A stretch of 11,655 nucleotides of DNA from Alphaproteobacteria bacterium UBA3439 (GCA_002378605.1 DFSK01000061.1:1-11655), one strand, 5' to 3'; counted from the first letter of the stretch, positions 1-7,546 are shown. A program made the numbers and translations. Notes: generated by a model not told the origin, from the sequence alone.

Positions 1-483
1 TGGCCATCACAGCTGTTCTGGCTGGTTGTGCTTTTTGGTGCAGGCTATCTGGTTATGGCCAAGATCGTAACGCCACGCATTGGTGCTGTTCTTGAAGAAC
101 GTCGCCAGACATTGGATGGCGATCTTGAAAAAGCCCGCGCAGCAAGCACCGATGCCGCCAAAATTCGTGCCGATTATGAGAGTGATCTCGAAAAGGCCCG
201 TATTGAAGCTGCTGATTTTGCCAAGCAAGCCGCAATGGAAGCCACGAAAAAAGCCGAAGCCGCTGATGCAAAAATCGCTCAGAAGCTGGCGGAAAAAGTT
301 GGCGCTGCCGAAGCGAAACTTGCCGAAGCCAAAACAAGTGCAATGGCTAATCTGAATGATGTTGCTGCTGAAGCTGCGATGGCAGCGGTTGCGACGCTTG
401 CCGGGATTAAAACCAGCAATGCGCAGGCCACTAAAACCGCATCAACAATCGCGACGAAACTCGCCAAGCAGGAGACAAACTGA
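1..483 (+). CDS. atpF': ATP synthase F0 subunit b' (5' partial)
   Basis: This is the b' half of the heterodimeric peripheral stalk that holds the F1 catalytic head to the membrane rotor of the H+-translocating ATP synthase. The reading frame is open to the first base of the window. Residues encoded before the first possible start (a GTG at 28) read WPSQLFWLV, which is the usual b' membrane-anchor sequence, so the gene begins upstream and is truncated by the window edge. About 160 residues are present: one membrane segment (roughly 1-22), the basic PRIGAVLEER hinge, then a long Ala/Glu/Lys-rich helix typical of the stalk coiled coil. The TGA stop shares its final A with the atpF start, so the two subunits are probably translationally coupled. 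Separate b and b' subunits occur in alphaproteobacteria, cyanobacteria and plastids, and that supports the taxonomic reading. The b' assignment rests on the upstream position and the anchor motif. Confidence 0.93.
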   Translation, partial: WPSQLFWLVVLFGAGYLVMAKIVTPRIGAVLEERRQTLDGDLEKARAASTDAAKIRADYESDLEKARIEAADFAKQAAMEATKKAEAADAKIAQKLAEKVGAAEAKLAEAKTSAMANLNDVAAEAAMAAVATLAGIKTSNAQATKTASTIATKLAKQETN

Positions 484-971
484 TGGAACAGGGACTCGTT
501 CTTGAATCGGTATGGGTAGCGGTTGGCTTTATCGTCTTTGTTGCCCTTGTCTGGCGCAAAGCGGGCAGCGCTATTGGCGCCATGCTTGATGAGCGTTCAG
601 AGAAAATCAGCAGTGAGCTAAAGGAAGCATCTGCATTGCGGGATGCGGCGCTTGAAGAGCTGCAATCTTATCAGCGGCTTCATCGCGAAGCGGCTGAAGA
701 AGCAAAAGCCATTTTGCAATCAGCCGAAGCGACTGCCCAGCGCATTCGTGAAACAGCCGAAAAAAATGCCGTTGCTGCGGTCAAACGCCGCGAACAGCAG
801 GCTGATGCCAAGATCAAGGCTGCCGAAGCGAGCATGGTTGCCGAACTGCGCGAGCGGGCCGCTGCCTTGGCCGTCGCCACAGCAACTGAAATCATCACCA
901 GCAATCTAGATGATAAGGCCAGTCTTGCCCTTGTCGATAGTGCCGCTGCCGAGATTGAAAAACTGAATTAA
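483..971 (+). CDS. atpF: ATP synthase F0 subunit b
   Basis: This is the second peripheral-stalk subunit of the F0 sector, predicted inner-membrane anchored with a cytoplasmic helical stalk. The protein has 162 residues, normal for the family. A single hydrophobic segment (about residues 5-25, ending VALVWRK) is followed by a conserved LDERSEKI stretch and a long charged, Ala-rich helix forming a right-handed coiled coil with b'. The ATG lies one base inside the upstream stop (TGATG). It is preceded by an AGGAG Shine-Dalgarno at 470-474 with 8-base spacing, which fixes the start. It is the last gene of its operon: an intrinsic terminator follows 21 bases after the stop. The F1 genes are not here; in many alphaproteobacteria F0 and F1 are separate operons, in agreement with this end. 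Confidence 0.95.
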   Translation: MEQGLVLESVWVAVGFIVFVALVWRKAGSAIGAMLDERSEKISSELKEASALRDAALEELQSYQRLHREAAEEAKAILQSAEATAQRIRETAEKNAVAAVKRREQQADAKIKAAEASMVAELRERAAALAVATATEIITSNLDDKASLALVDSAAAEIEKLN

Positions 972-992
972 GGTCTTCAATGACCTACCATT

Positions 993-1023
993 AAACGCCT
1001 GTTCGCCTGAACGGGCGTTTTTT
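993..1023 (+). terminator. Rho-independent terminator of the atp F0 operon
   Basis: A 12-bp stem pairs 993-1004 with 1009-1020, with one G-U wobble and a GCCT tetraloop. The run of six T at 1018-1023 starts within the last three paired bases. This is a textbook intrinsic terminator and lies just after the atpF stop. On the other strand the poly-T is lacking, so it does not obviously terminate the convergent lipoprotein gene. Confidence 0.92.
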
Positions 1024-1048
1024 ATGCGGTATTTTTCTCGGTAAAAAC

Positions 1049-1504
1049 CTAATAGGCTGGCCGAAGGCTGATGACCAGCCGCGCATCAGCCGGAACAAGC
1101 TGTTCGATTTCGGCAACTGGAAATTTACGGTCACTACCTTTGTCAAAGCCAACCCGATAACCAAATTCTTGATTATCTATGACCGTTTGATTGGCATCGA
1201 CGATTGCCGACATCATCGGCACCGCAATGACATCATTTGCCTCACCCTCTGCCAGCGAACGCTTTATCTTCAGCCCAACACTCAACGCCACCATCGTGCC
1301 GCCTGAATTATGCTGCGTACAGACAGCATTCACCCCGTTAAGGCGAATATCAAAAATCTGTTTGGTATTATCCGACCGCACAAAGGAACGCGCACCTTCT
1401 TCGGGCGCGCTTATCGTTGGGCAAAAAACCACCTCACTTTGGCTGGCACAACCAGCCAAAAGAACCGAGCAGCCAATCAAGGCCATTAATGACATTTGTT
1501 TCAT
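1049..1504 (-). CDS. Putative outer-membrane lipoprotein, unknown function
   Basis: The protein has 151 residues and begins with a type II signal peptide: basic start MKQ, hydrophobic core, and lipobox LAGC with the lipidated cysteine at residue 19. The +2 residue is Ala, with no inner-membrane retention Asp, so outer-membrane sorting is expected. The mature part has two further cysteines (C28, C62) that could form a disulfide. It looks like a mixed beta-strand domain, with an alternating hydrophobic stretch around 71-80 and a conserved-looking VAEIEQLVP segment near 130-138. The pattern (Cys-Pro near the N terminus, a Gly-x-x-x-x-Cys about 30 residues later, the C-terminal EIEQ-P motif) resembles a family of uncharacterised alphaproteobacterial lipoproteins; this is from memory. 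The frame is open upstream to 1936, but that part is antisense to ispH. The lipoprotein start at 1504 is chosen for its signal peptide; a weak GGA precedes it. It is divergent from ispH. I cannot assign a function. Confidence 0.82.
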   Translation of the reverse strand: MKQMSLMALIGCSVLLAGCASQSEVVFCPTISAPEEGARSFVRSDNTKQIFDIRLNGVNAVCTQHNSGGTMVALSVGLKIKRSLAEGEANDVIAVPMMSAIVDANQTVIDNQEFGYRVGFDKGSDRKFPVAEIEQLVPADARLVISLRPAY

Positions 1505-1576
1505 AGGTCCAACATAAAGCTTTTTTTCCTTAACAGCAATTGACCTAAACACAGGAAACGGGCAACAACAATACTT

Positions 1577-2521
1577 ATGAAAACAAGTCGTAAAAAACTG
1601 ACCATCGCCGCCCCTCGCGGTTTTTGTGCTGGCGTCGATCGTGCCGTTCGCATTGTTGAGGTCGCCTTGGAAAAATTCGGGGCACCAGTCTATGTGCGCC
1701 ATGAGATCGTGCATAATAAAACGGTCGTTGACGGGCTGGCCGCACAAGGCGCCGTTTTTGTTGATGAGCTTGATGAAGTGCCAGCCGATGCACCGGTTGT
1801 CTTTTCCGCGCATGGCGTTGCTCGTGCCGTTGTCGACGAGGCCGAACGCCGCAACATGATTGCCGTTGATGCCACCTGCCCATTGGTAACCAAAGTCCAT
1901 ATCGAAACGCGGCGCCATGCCGATAACCACCGTCACATTCTATTGATTGGTCATGCTGGCCATCCCGAAGTCGAAGGCACAATGGGTCAGGTGAATCCCG
2001 ATGAAGTCACCTTAATCGAAACGGTTGATGATGCACGGCATGTCACCCCGCCCGAAGGCGCCGACCTTGCCTTTGCCACACAGACAACCTTGTCAGTCGA
2101 TGACACAGCCGAGATTATTTCGGTTCTGCAATTCCGCTTTCCCGCTATATCTGGCCCGCGCGGTGAAGATATCTGCTATGCGACAACCAATCGGCAAAAG
2201 GCAGTCAAGGATATTGCCGGTACGGTTGATCTGATGCTGGTGATTGGGGCTGAAAATTCGTCAAATTCAAAGCGGCTTGTCGAAGTTGCTAAGCTTGCTG
2301 GCGCTAAAGAGGCCTTTTTGATTGCTGATAAAGATGCGATTGATTGGTCACTTGTTGATGCGGCTGATCATATTGGCCTGTCGGCGGGCGCGTCGGCACC
2401 TGAAACATTGGTTGAAGATGTTGTTGCGGCGCTGCGCCAACGCTATCAGATTGACGTTAGCGAGCATGGCAAGATCCGCGAAACGGTGAATTTCAAATTA
2501 CCGGCCATTTTAGCAAGCTAG
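1577..2521 (+). CDS. ispH: 4-hydroxy-3-methylbut-2-enyl diphosphate reductase
   Basis: IspH (LytB) catalyses the last step of the MEP isoprenoid pathway. It reduces HMBPP to isopentenyl and dimethylallyl diphosphate with a 4Fe-4S cluster, in the cytoplasm. The 314-residue protein carries the three cluster cysteines: C17 in [11 protein letters not shown]101 in DATCPLVTK and C200 in [10 protein letters not shown]. Substrate and proton-relay residues are also visible: H46 (HEIVHNK), H79 (FSAHGV), H129 and E131 (GHPEVEGT), the TQTTLS loop at 168-173 and ENSSNS near 226-231. All match the family, so the enzyme should be active. The start gives the expected N terminus close to the first cysteine motif. 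However, no Shine-Dalgarno lies at normal spacing; the nearest purine run (AGGAAA) is about 20 bases upstream. thrB follows after 7 bases, so the two are almost certainly co-transcribed. The 72-base divergent gap upstream must hold its promoter. Confidence 0.98.
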   Translation: MKTSRKKLTIAAPRGFCAGVDRAVRIVEVALEKFGAPVYVRHEIVHNKTVVDGLAAQGAVFVDELDEVPADAPVVFSAHGVARAVVDEAERRNMIAVDATCPLVTKVHIETRRHADNHRHILLIGHAGHPEVEGTMGQVNPDEVTLIETVDDARHVTPPEGADLAFATQTTLSVDDTAEIISVLQFRFPAISGPRGEDICYATTNRQKAVKDIAGTVDLMLVIGAENSSNSKRLVEVAKLAGAKEAFLIADKDAIDWSLVDAADHIGLSAGASAPETLVEDVVAALRQRYQIDVSEHGKIRETVNFKLPAILAS

Positions 2522-2528
2522 AGGTTTC

Positions 2529-3491
2529 ATGGCGGTTTATACAACAGTAGATGATCTGACATTGGCTGCGTTTCTATCAGCCTATGATCTTGGCAATGTG
2601 CTTAGCTTTGCTGGTATTGCCGAAGGTGTTGAAAACTCAAACTATCTTTTGCGAACCGACAAGGCGCATTATATTTTGACGCTTTATGAAAAGCGCGTTG
2701 AGGCTGATGATTTGCCATTTTTCATGGAAGTCATGACCCATCTTGCCAGTAAGGGCATGAGCTGCCCCTTGCCGGTTGCCGCGCGTGACGGCAGCATTTT
2801 ACAGGAATTGATGGGACGGCCATGTGCCGTATTTTCATTTCTTGACGGCACATCCTCACGCTATCCTAACCGCGAAAAATGCCGCGCCCTTGGTACCAGC
2901 CTTGCCGAAATGCACCTCCATGCCAGCGGCGTAACCCGTCGCCGCCCAAACGCGCTTGGCCCTCAATCATGGCAGCCGCTTTTAGACAGTGTTGGCGCCC
3001 GCGCCGATGAAATTGCCCCATCAATGCAAGCGATGGCACAAACGCGGCTTAGTTCGATTCTGGCAGCATGGCCGCAAGATTTACCGCAAGGCGTCATTCA
3101 TGCCGATCTTTTTCCCAATAATGTCTTGTTCATTGGTGATCAGTTAACCGGCTTGATTGATTTCTATTTCGCCTGTGATGATATTCTTGCCTATGACATT
3201 GGGATTTGCCTGAATTCTTGGTGTTTTGAGGCTGACGGCAGCTTTAACATGACCAAATCACGGTCGCTGATTCGCGGCTATCAGGCGGTACGGCCTTTGT
3301 CAGATGCCGAAATTGCCGCCATTCCGGTCTTGGCGGCGGGTTCGGCCATGCGGTTTTTCCTGACCCGCCTATATGACTGGCTTCATACGCCAAAAGATGC
3401 GCTTGTCAGCCCGAAAGACCCGATGGAATATTGGTCAATCCTGCGGTTTCACCAATCGGTTTCCGGTGTTGGTGCCTATGGGTTTGACTAG
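2529..3491 (+). CDS. thrB: Homoserine kinase (APH-fold type)
   Basis: The enzyme phosphorylates L-homoserine with ATP to O-phosphohomoserine, the penultimate step of threonine synthesis. The 320-residue sequence belongs to the aminoglycoside-phosphotransferase/choline-kinase fold used for ThrB in alphaproteobacteria and pseudomonads, not the GHMP kinase found in enterics. Visible landmarks are GIAEGVENSNYLL (29-41, nucleotide loop), the probable ATP-binding lysine K55 in LTLYEKR, the catalytic loop HADLFPNNVL (191-200, base D193), and the metal-binding IDF (D211) followed by DDILAYDIG. An AGAGG Shine-Dalgarno overlaps the ispH stop, 7 bases upstream of the ATG, which settles the start and implies coupling. 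The product feeds ThrC, encoded at 8802-10211. An alternative reading as a generic phosphotransferase is unlikely given the full-length match of these motifs and the ispH-thrB-rnhA order known in related genomes. Confidence 0.95.
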   Translation: MAVYTTVDDLTLAAFLSAYDLGNVLSFAGIAEGVENSNYLLRTDKAHYILTLYEKRVEADDLPFFMEVMTHLASKGMSCPLPVAARDGSILQELMGRPCAVFSFLDGTSSRYPNREKCRALGTSLAEMHLHASGVTRRRPNALGPQSWQPLLDSVGARADEIAPSMQAMAQTRLSSILAAWPQDLPQGVIHADLFPNNVLFIGDQLTGLIDFYFACDDILAYDIGICLNSWCFEADGSFNMTKSRSLIRGYQAVRPLSDAEIAAIPVLAAGSAMRFFLTRLYDWLHTPKDALVSPKDPMEYWSILRFHQSVSGVGAYGFD

Positions 3492-3566
3492 GTGGGAGCA
3501 AAATATCCAATGATTGCGCATTGCCCCACAATTTTTTTCATCCCTTGCCGTTATAGGAGCCTTTAA

Positions 3567-4016
3567 ATGCCACAGGATGCTCCAGAACCGGTTACAATCC
3601 ACACTGATGGGTCTTGCTTGTCAAACCCCGGCCCAGGCGGCTGGGCGGCGATCCTGCAATGGCAGGGCAATGAACGCGAACTGACCGGATCCGAGCCCGA
3701 CACAACCAATAACCGGATGGAATTGATGGCGGCCATTATGGGGCTGAATGCGGTGACGCGTCCGATGCTTGTCGATCTACATACCGATAGCCGTTATGTC
3801 ATGAATGGCGTGCAGGATTGGATGCCCCGCTGGAAAGCCAATGGCTGGAAAACCGCCGCCAAAAAGCCGGTTGCCAATCAAGATCTATGGCAGCTGCTTG
3901 ATCAAGCGGTGATCCGTCATCAGGTAAGGTGGCATTGGGTAAAGGGGCATGCTGGCAACCCGCTGAATGAACGCTGTGACGTTCTTGCCCGCAGCGCCGC
4001 CGAGGCCATTGCCTAA
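3567..4016 (+). CDS. rnhA: Ribonuclease HI
   Basis: RNase HI cleaves the RNA strand of RNA-DNA hybrids, removing R-loops and primer remnants in the cytoplasm. The 149-residue protein has the complete catalytic set: D14 in [16 protein letters not shown]52 in NNRMELMA, D74 in HTDSRYV, the mobile histidine H128 in VKGHAGN, and D138 in ERCDVLA. The basic handle region ([15 protein letters not shown], about 88-102) used for hybrid binding is present. The start is supported by AGGAG at 3555-3559 with 7-base spacing. A 75-base gap separates it from thrB. No convincing promoter or terminator was seen in that gap, so read-through from ispH-thrB is possible. It converges on the peroxiredoxin gene. Confidence 0.97.
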   Translation: MPQDAPEPVTIHTDGSCLSNPGPGGWAAILQWQGNERELTGSEPDTTNNRMELMAAIMGLNAVTRPMLVDLHTDSRYVMNGVQDWMPRWKANGWKTAAKKPVANQDLWQLLDQAVIRHQVRWHWVKGHAGNPLNERCDVLARSAAEAIA

Positions 4017-4042
4017 ATTGATCAGGCAAGGCCGGTTGTAAC

Positions 4043-4071
4043 AACAAACAAAAGGGGCAACACGCCCCCTT
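4043..4071 (-). terminator. Intrinsic terminator of the peroxiredoxin gene
   Basis: On the minus strand a 6-bp GC-rich stem (AAGGGG with CCCCTT, extendable by one C-G pair if a G is bulged) closes a short loop. It runs into a T-rich tail, TTTTGTTTGTT, starting six bases downstream of the peroxiredoxin stop. On the plus strand the same hairpin lies 35 bases after rnhA but lacks a T-run, so it probably works mainly for the minus strand. Confidence 0.72.
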
Positions 4072-4076
4072 GCCGG

Positions 4077-4571
4077 TTAGAGATTGGCGAGAACATGCTC
4101 GGCACTGGATACTTCAAATGCCGCTGGCTCTTCCATAAACATATGTGTCAGAACGCCATTGTCGATTACCATCGCACAACGCGCGGCGCGGCGACCCATG
4201 ACCGGCCCCATAAAACGGCTAATGCCAAGCGCATCAGAAAAGGCCGCCAGCGGATCAGCAAGCATATCGATAATGCCGTCAGCTTTGCTGTCCAAGGCCC
4301 AAGCCCGCATCACATGCGCGTCATTGACGGCAAGACAGGCAATCTTGTCAAATCCGGCTGCCTTGAATTTATCGGCATGTTCGATATAGCCTGGCAGATG
4401 CCGCGCTGAACAAGTTGGGGTAAATGCACCGGGCAGCGCAAACATGACAACGCGGCAATCCTTGAAATAATCAGCTGTTTCAACAGCATCAATGCCATCT
4501 TCAGATTTAGTGTGAATGGTCGCCTCTGGAATGTTCTGGCCAGCTTCAATGGTCGGGATTTCGTCGGTCAT
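4077..4571 (-). CDS. Peroxiredoxin, Prx5/redoxin type
   Basis: This thiol peroxidase should reduce H2O2 and organic hydroperoxides. The 164-residue length is typical of the Prx5 group. The active-site motif PGAFTPTCS supplies P47, T51 and the peroxidatic cysteine C54; R131 in RRAARCAMVID is the likely conserved active-site arginine. Another group-typical element is IACLAVNDAHVMRAW (78-91), with C79. C39 and C132 are further candidates for a resolving thiol, but a 1-Cys mechanism using an external reductant is just as likely. No signal peptide or membrane segment is present, so the protein is predicted cytoplasmic. A GAAGG about 7 bases upstream supports the start. It lies 90 bases downstream of the ScsB-like gene on the same strand. 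It may be partly co-transcribed with that gene, or may use the promoter candidate in the gap. Confidence 0.93.
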   Translation of the reverse strand: MTDEIPTIEAGQNIPEATIHTKSEDGIDAVETADYFKDCRVVMFALPGAFTPTCSARHLPGYIEHADKFKAAGFDKIACLAVNDAHVMRAWALDSKADGIIDMLADPLAAFSDALGISRFMGPVMGRRAARCAMVIDNGVLTHMFMEEPAAFEVSSAEHVLANL

Positions 4572-4620
4572 GGGATCGCCTTCATTGGAAAATTATGCGG
4601 TGAAAGAATGATGAATGCTA

Positions 4621-4647
4621 TTTATACCGCTGCCCCTGATGATGCAA
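4621..4647 (-). promoter_or_regulatory. Candidate sigma-70-type promoter for the peroxiredoxin
   Basis: A TATAAA -10 element (4626-4621, five of six consensus bases) lies 15 bases from a weak TTGCAT -35 (4647-4642). Initiation near 4614 would give a leader of about 43 bases. The -10 is good but the -35 and spacing are poor, so this is a tentative call made by eye. Confidence 0.33.
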
Positions 4648-4661
4648 GTCCAACAAAGCGC

Positions 4662-6851
4662 TTAGCGACTCATCCCAGCCTTGATCAGCGCCTTTTCAAT
4701 CATATCCGCACGCAGCAATTCACCAAGCAAAATGCCCTCAGGTGCCGTGGGGCCGTAAATGATATTGAACGGTATACCAAACCGGTCATGGCTTGCCAGA
4801 AATGCCGCAATGCGCGGGTCGGGGCGCGTCCAGTCAGCCTTCAGCATCACCAGCTTGTCATCTTCAACCAGTGCCGCCAGCATCGGGCCTATTGGGGCGG
4901 CTTCAAGCACCAGCGCTTTATTGGCTTTGCAGGTGATGCACCAATCAGCGGTCACATCGACAAAAACCAGCTTGCCTTCGGCGCGGGCAGATGCACTCGC
5001 GTCATCTGACCAAACCTGCCAGACAAGCCCATTGACCTGTGGTGCGACGATTGCAGGCGCAGGCAAAAACGCCAATCCCGCAAAAAGACCGGCACTCGCC
5101 AGTAAAATTCCGATTTTTTGACGTAACAAAACCGCCAAAAGCACAAAACCAATCAAGCCCAGCAACAGTAACGCCGCCAGCCCGCCTTGCACCGTTTGCA
5201 ACAACCAGCCAAGCCAGACCATCGTTGCGATCAGCAATCCTGCCAAACCGCGTTTTAACCAGACCATCCAATGGCCCGGCCGCGGCAGAAACCCAACCAG
5301 CGCCGGAAATAGGACGATCAGCCCCCACGGCGCGGCAAGACCCGCCCCCATCGCCATAAACACGGCAAAGAGCTGCACCATATCGCCGGTAAGCGCCACA
5401 GTGACCGCACTGCCGACAAATGGCGCCGAACAGGGCGTTGCCAACAAGGTTGCCAGCATGCCAGCCATAAAATCACCAAACAGAACTGCCGGACGCGTCT
5501 GGCCGCTGGCATTTTGGCCATTACCGCAGAAACTGGCCTGTAAAAAAGCAGGAATCGGCAGAAAAAACCGGTCGAGCATATTCAATGTAAACAGCCCTAG
5601 AACCAGCAGCATCATTGCCAGAAATACCGGACTTTGAAACTGAATCCCCCAGCCGATCTGCCCACCAGCAAGCCGCAACGCGGCCAACCCTGCCGCGAGG
5701 ATAGCAAAGCTGGACAAAATCCCCATCGCACCCGCGCCAAACCGCAAACGAACAAAGCCACGGCTTTGGCCAGAGGCTTCAATAATCGCCGCCAGCTTGA
5801 TTGCAAGAACGGGCAAGACACACGGCATCAAATTCAAGATCAAACCGCCAAGAAAGGCCAAAGCGATCACCGTCCAGAATTGCACCATCACGCCCGCAGC
5901 AGTTGGCGCTGGCTTATCTGCCACAAGTGATCCGGCAAGGGGCGCCTCTTTCACAATGATGCTTTGTTCGGCAAAACCATCGCCGGCAATCACGGTTAAA
6001 TCGACATTTTGGCCGGTAAGCGGCGTTTTCAAATCGCCTGCAAGATCAATCACCGCAATATTACCGGCAAAAACCGGCTTTTTAAATGCAATGCCCGCTG
6101 GCCCTTCGACAAAAATTTCGGTGATTGGCTGGCTGGTGGTGGCAAAGCTGATTTTGAGTTGCGATCCTGATTGCCATGCTGTTTCAATCTTGATTGGTGA
6201 TGGCGCGCCAATGCGCGGCACCTTGGCTGCAAATTGCGCTATCGCCATCGCCATAGATGATGGCTCAGCTGGCCCATCGGCAAGGTCAAGCCGCAGATCA
6301 CCTGCCAACGGAACACAGATATCTGAACAGACTAGGGCCTCGATCTGCCCGCGAACCTGAAGCGCTGCGCCGCGGTCATGGCCACGCACAATAACCGGCA
6401 GAATCACCGCATCAGCATAGCCGAAATTATCAAATCCAAAGGCGTTGAACCGTTTTGGCACCGGCCATTCGATCTGGCTTTGCAGCGGCGCACCGCCAGC
6501 CATTTGCAGATCAAGCGTTGGTGGCAATCCGGCCTCACCAGGGGTGCGCCAATAGATTTTCCACCCGGGTGCCAAACGAAATTCAAGACCCAAGGGCAAT
6601 TCTTCCAGTTTGCCCATTGCCGAAACCGCCGAAACAAGTCGTACCTCACCATAGGCAGGGTCACCAACCCAAGGGCCCGTCGCTGGATTTGATTGGCTGG
6701 CGGCATGCAGCGGTGAAACAATTCCAAACGTGACAAATAACAGCGCCAGAAACCACCTTGCCAAAAGGCGAAAAACCGGCCTGATTTGGCGCAGATCACC
6801 CTTGGTGAATAATGGCGTGGATATGGATGGTTCTGACATAATGTGATCCAT
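4662..6851 (-). CDS. scsB: ScsB/DsbD-family thiol:disulfide interchange protein
   Basis: This inner-membrane electron transporter should pass reducing equivalents from cytoplasmic thioredoxin to periplasmic thiol proteins. Domain order in 729 residues: a signal sequence with a long N-region (hydrophobic 31-47, likely cleavage after LHA, residue 50); a periplasmic DsbD-alpha/DsbC-like domain (about 60-310) with the CSDIC cysteine pair C175 and C179; a CcdA-like membrane core of about eight helices (325-600) with the redox pair C344 (LMPCVLPVLAIK) and C474 (ATPCSAPFVG); and a C-terminal periplasmic thioredoxin domain (about 605-729) with DWCITCK, C638 and C641. The large N-terminal domain and the CxxxC motif favour ScsB over classical DsbD. 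C442 in FCGNGQN is extra. The start is undecided between 6851 and an in-frame ATG at 6839, which has a weak GGA ahead of it. It is divergent from yqgE, with the peroxiredoxin downstream. In other bacteria ScsB serves copper tolerance or envelope peroxide defence; the target here is unknown. Confidence 0.92.
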   Translation of the reverse strand: MDHIMSEPSISTPLFTKGDLRQIRPVFRLLARWFLALLFVTFGIVSPLHAASQSNPATGPWVGDPAYGEVRLVSAVSAMGKLEELPLGLEFRLAPGWKIYWRTPGEAGLPPTLDLQMAGGAPLQSQIEWPVPKRFNAFGFDNFGYADAVILPVIVRGHDRGAALQVRGQIEALVCSDICVPLAGDLRLDLADGPAEPSSMAMAIAQFAAKVPRIGAPSPIKIETAWQSGSQLKISFATTSQPITEIFVEGPAGIAFKKPVFAGNIAVIDLAGDLKTPLTGQNVDLTVIAGDGFAEQSIIVKEAPLAGSLVADKPAPTAAGVMVQFWTVIALAFLGGLILNLMPCVLPVLAIKLAAIIEASGQSRGFVRLRFGAGAMGILSSFAILAAGLAALRLAGGQIGWGIQFQSPVFLAMMLLVLGLFTLNMLDRFFLPIPAFLQASFCGNGQNASGQTRPAVLFGDFMAGMLATLLATPCSAPFVGSAVTVALTGDMVQLFAVFMAMGAGLAAPWGLIVLFPALVGFLPRPGHWMVWLKRGLAGLLIATMVWLGWLLQTVQGGLAALLLLGLIGFVLLAVLLRQKIGILLASAGLFAGLAFLPAPAIVAPQVNGLVWQVWSDDASASARAEGKLVFVDVTADWCITCKANKALVLEAAPIGPMLAALVEDDKLVMLKADWTRPDPRIAAFLASHDRFGIPFNIIYGPTAPEGILLGELLRADMIEKALIKAGMSR

Positions 6852-6925
6852 AGACGCATAAGCTGCGGCCAGTTTGGAAAATGGTTTTGCTTTACCTGTT
6901 AAGGCTTTGCTGTCTAGTGTAAATA

Positions 6926-7546
6926 ATGACGGTCAGAAAAGATACAAGTCAGACAGACGATCATTTGCATCATGCCGCATCTTTTGGTGCTGCGGCCAGC
7001 CTGCAAGGTCAGCTTTTGATTGCCAGCCCCCATATTGATGACAGCCGCTTTCAACATAGCGTCATCATGATGTGCCAGCATGACCAAAGCGCGGCAATGG
7101 GTGTTGTGATCAATCAGCGATCAGCCCAGCTTGACCTTCGGCATTTATGTGAAACGCTGGAAATGGGCGCGCCGCGTTTTCATGGCGACCAGCCCGTCTA
7201 TATTGGCGGGCCAGTTGATAGCACACGCGGTTTTGTGCTGCATTCCCAAGATCATATGCGCCCCGAAAGCGTTGCCGTGACGCATGAAATTGGCCTGACC
7301 TCAAGCGTGAATATCCTTCGTGATATTACCAATGGCACCGGGCCGGTTCATTCGATTGTGTCGCTTGGCTATGCTGGATGGCACGCAGGCCAGCTGGAAC
7401 AGGAAATGGCAGCCAATATCTGGCTTAACCTGCCAGCAAGCAACGATCTTTTATTCGGTATTGAAAGTGACGATATCTGGGCGAAGGCCTATGCAACCCT
7501 TGGCATTGATCCGGCGCATTATGTCGCCGATGCCGGCACTGCCTAG
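6926..7546 (+). CDS. yqgE: YqgE/AlgH family protein
   Basis: A DUF179 protein of 206 residues, predicted cytoplasmic and without an established biochemical role. The name AlgH comes from an alginate-regulation phenotype in Pseudomonas. Family landmarks run through the whole length: GQLLIASPHIDDSRFQHSVI (28-47), CQHDQSAAMGVVINQ, the YIGGPVD segment, RGFVLHS, SLGYAGWHAGQLE and a C-terminal LGIDPAHYV. The first 25 residues are polar and variable, an extension relative to the usual length of about 185. An in-frame TAA three bases upstream rules out a longer protein. The ATG has no Shine-Dalgarno, only AT-rich sequence, so initiation may be leaderless or weak. The stop codon is shared with the convergent M16 peptidase gene. 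Neighbouring genes give no hint to function. Confidence 0.94.
   Translation: MTVRKDTSQTDDHLHHAASFGAAASLQGQLLIASPHIDDSRFQHSVIMMCQHDQSAAMGVVINQRSAQLDLRHLCETLEMGAPRFHGDQPVYIGGPVDSTRGFVLHSQDHMRPESVAVTHEIGLTSSVNILRDITNGTGPVHSIVSLGYAGWHAGQLEQEMAANIWLNLPASNDLLFGIESDDIWAKAYATLGIDPAHYVADAGTA

Noticed and set aside
1540..1576. TTGACC box as the ispH -35 promoter element
   Set aside because: No acceptable -10 lies 15-19 bases downstream; the closest match (AATACT) is 24 bases away and abuts the start codon.
1505..1936. Upstream extension of the minus-strand lipoprotein frame to give a 295-residue protein
   Set aside because: The extra part lies antisense to ispH and has no protein-like pattern, and it would bury the signal peptide and lipobox in the middle of the protein.
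4512..5009. 165-residue plus-strand frame over the peroxiredoxin-scsB junction
   Set aside because: It is antisense to two well-supported genes, has an irregular composition, and has no domain or ribosome-binding site.
5797..6360. 187-residue plus-strand frame inside scsB
   Set aside because: It is a shadow of the scsB periplasmic domain; the open frame follows from codon bias on the coding strand.
6852..6925. Promoter pairs in the scsB-yqgE divergent gap, such as TAGACA or TTTACC with partial -10 matches
   Set aside because: At least one box in each pair matches only about half of the consensus. A promoter must exist here, but I cannot place it.
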